The position numbers and the translations under genes were made by a program. From Chloroflexi bacterium 44-23 (GTDB taxonomy: Bacteria > Chloroflexota > Anaerolineae > Anaerolineales > Anaerolineaceae), in the NCBI GenBank assembly GCA_001899005.1, contig MKUW01000027.1, positions 62,001-126,000 of the forward strand: DNA of 64,000 nt. Reading direction: 5' to 3'. The notes beneath the pieces were generated by a model. It had not been told where the DNA came from. It saw only the letters and a program-made list of their open reading frames with translations, and did no database searches. Below are positions 63,636 through 64,000 of this stretch, in pieces (the first letter of the stretch is position 1; each line of letters starts with the position of its first letter).

Positions 63636-64000
63636 CTAACCACTTGTTGTTTTGCTTTCTTCCATTAATAATTTTTCTACGGTGAAACGTCTTGAAAATG
63701 AACGCTGCACCCAATAACCAATTAGTATGATAAAAACAAGGGAAGCACCCATCACAACGAACCGTAACCAGTGATCAAAACGGTTGATATTGACAGCTAC
63801 GTAAAAGCCGAGCGCGACAAATGCGCCGGTCGTGAAGATATTGGCAACAAAGATGAAGGGGAACCAGCGTCGCATAGGAACGCGTGCCAAACCGGTGGCA
63901 ATTAAAGTGGGGACAATCATTCCATTGGTCAATTTGGCGATCAGCAAAATTTTGACTGCATGCTCAGAAATGGATTGGCGCAAGAAATCAATCCTGGCCA
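63636..64000 (-). CDS. DedA-like membrane protein, C-terminal part
   Basis: The frame stays open to the right edge, so the N-terminus lies outside the window. Visible residues include ILLIAKLTNGMIVPTLIATG and ARVPMRRWFPFIFVAN, which fit the C-terminal half of DedA/SNARE-associated (VTT) proteins, and three helices. Members act in lipid scrambling or membrane homeostasis. The gene precedes the glycosyltransferase, overlapping or abutting it, so the two may be one operon. Confidence 0.65.
   Translation of the reverse strand, partial: ARIDFLRQSISEHAVKILLIAKLTNGMIVPTLIATGLARVPMRRWFPFIFVANIFTTGAFVALGFYVAVNINRFDHWLRFVVMGASLVFIILIGYWVQRSFSRRFTVEKLLMEESKTTSG

Overview
The window looks like a chromosomal segment of a bacterium of moderate GC content, most likely a member of the Chloroflexota (Anaerolineae-like). 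That placement is an inference. It rests on the overall gene style, the polytopic repeat membrane protein resembling DUF5671, and three exported proteins that carry a short 'LPLV/MPLI' motif close to a terminus. No rRNA, tRNA or ribosomal protein gene is present to confirm it.

Left part (1-17640): a complete type I-C CRISPR-Cas locus read leftwards. A WYL-domain regulator overlaps cas3 by four bases (ATGA), followed by cas5c, cas8c (with an internal start for Cas11c), cas7c, cas4, cas1, cas2, an AT-rich leader with a promoter next to the first repeat, and a very long array. I count 130 repeats (129 whole plus one cut by the window edge) and 129 spacers, all of the 32-base type with one visible mutated repeat. 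The spacers hold internal records: one target sampled twice with different trimming, one pair that overlaps, and three that read the 3' end of alleles of the same viral gene.

Middle part (17700-44650): a secreted sugar-dehydrogenase-like propeller, an ABC-F protein preceded by a promoter, short leader ORF and intrinsic terminator (an attenuator layout), small and large membrane proteins, a MntA-HepT toxin-antitoxin pair inside a 1.54 kb segment bounded by 19-bp direct repeats, an SLC13-type transporter, a cation/proton antiporter, a histone-deacetylase-family amidohydrolase beside a potDBCA polyamine importer, a large ELWxxDGT-repeat exported protein flanked by a complete potD and a truncated potD copy, an exported formylglycine-generating-enzyme-fold protein, and an M32 carboxypeptidase.

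Right part (44649-64000): a leftward signalling cluster (membrane PAS sensor, LytS-like/GAF/PAS histidine kinase, Rcp1-like receiver, receiver-PAS-GAF-HD-GYP protein) in which the kinase has a one-base frameshift and the HD-GYP protein an in-frame stop; a prpB-prpC-prpD methylcitrate-cycle operon with a strong promoter; a thioredoxin/DUF2892 membrane protein; a membrane-anchored MutS-like ATPase; a YbaK-type deacylase; moaA; a family 4 glycosyltransferase; and the end of a DedA-like membrane protein.

The intergenic regions are rich in short palindromic elements. At least four families occur more than once in this window, one of them with compensatory changes in its arms and another supplying the -35 box of the toxin-antitoxin promoter. 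All gene functions are read from motifs and family resemblance; no database search was possible.
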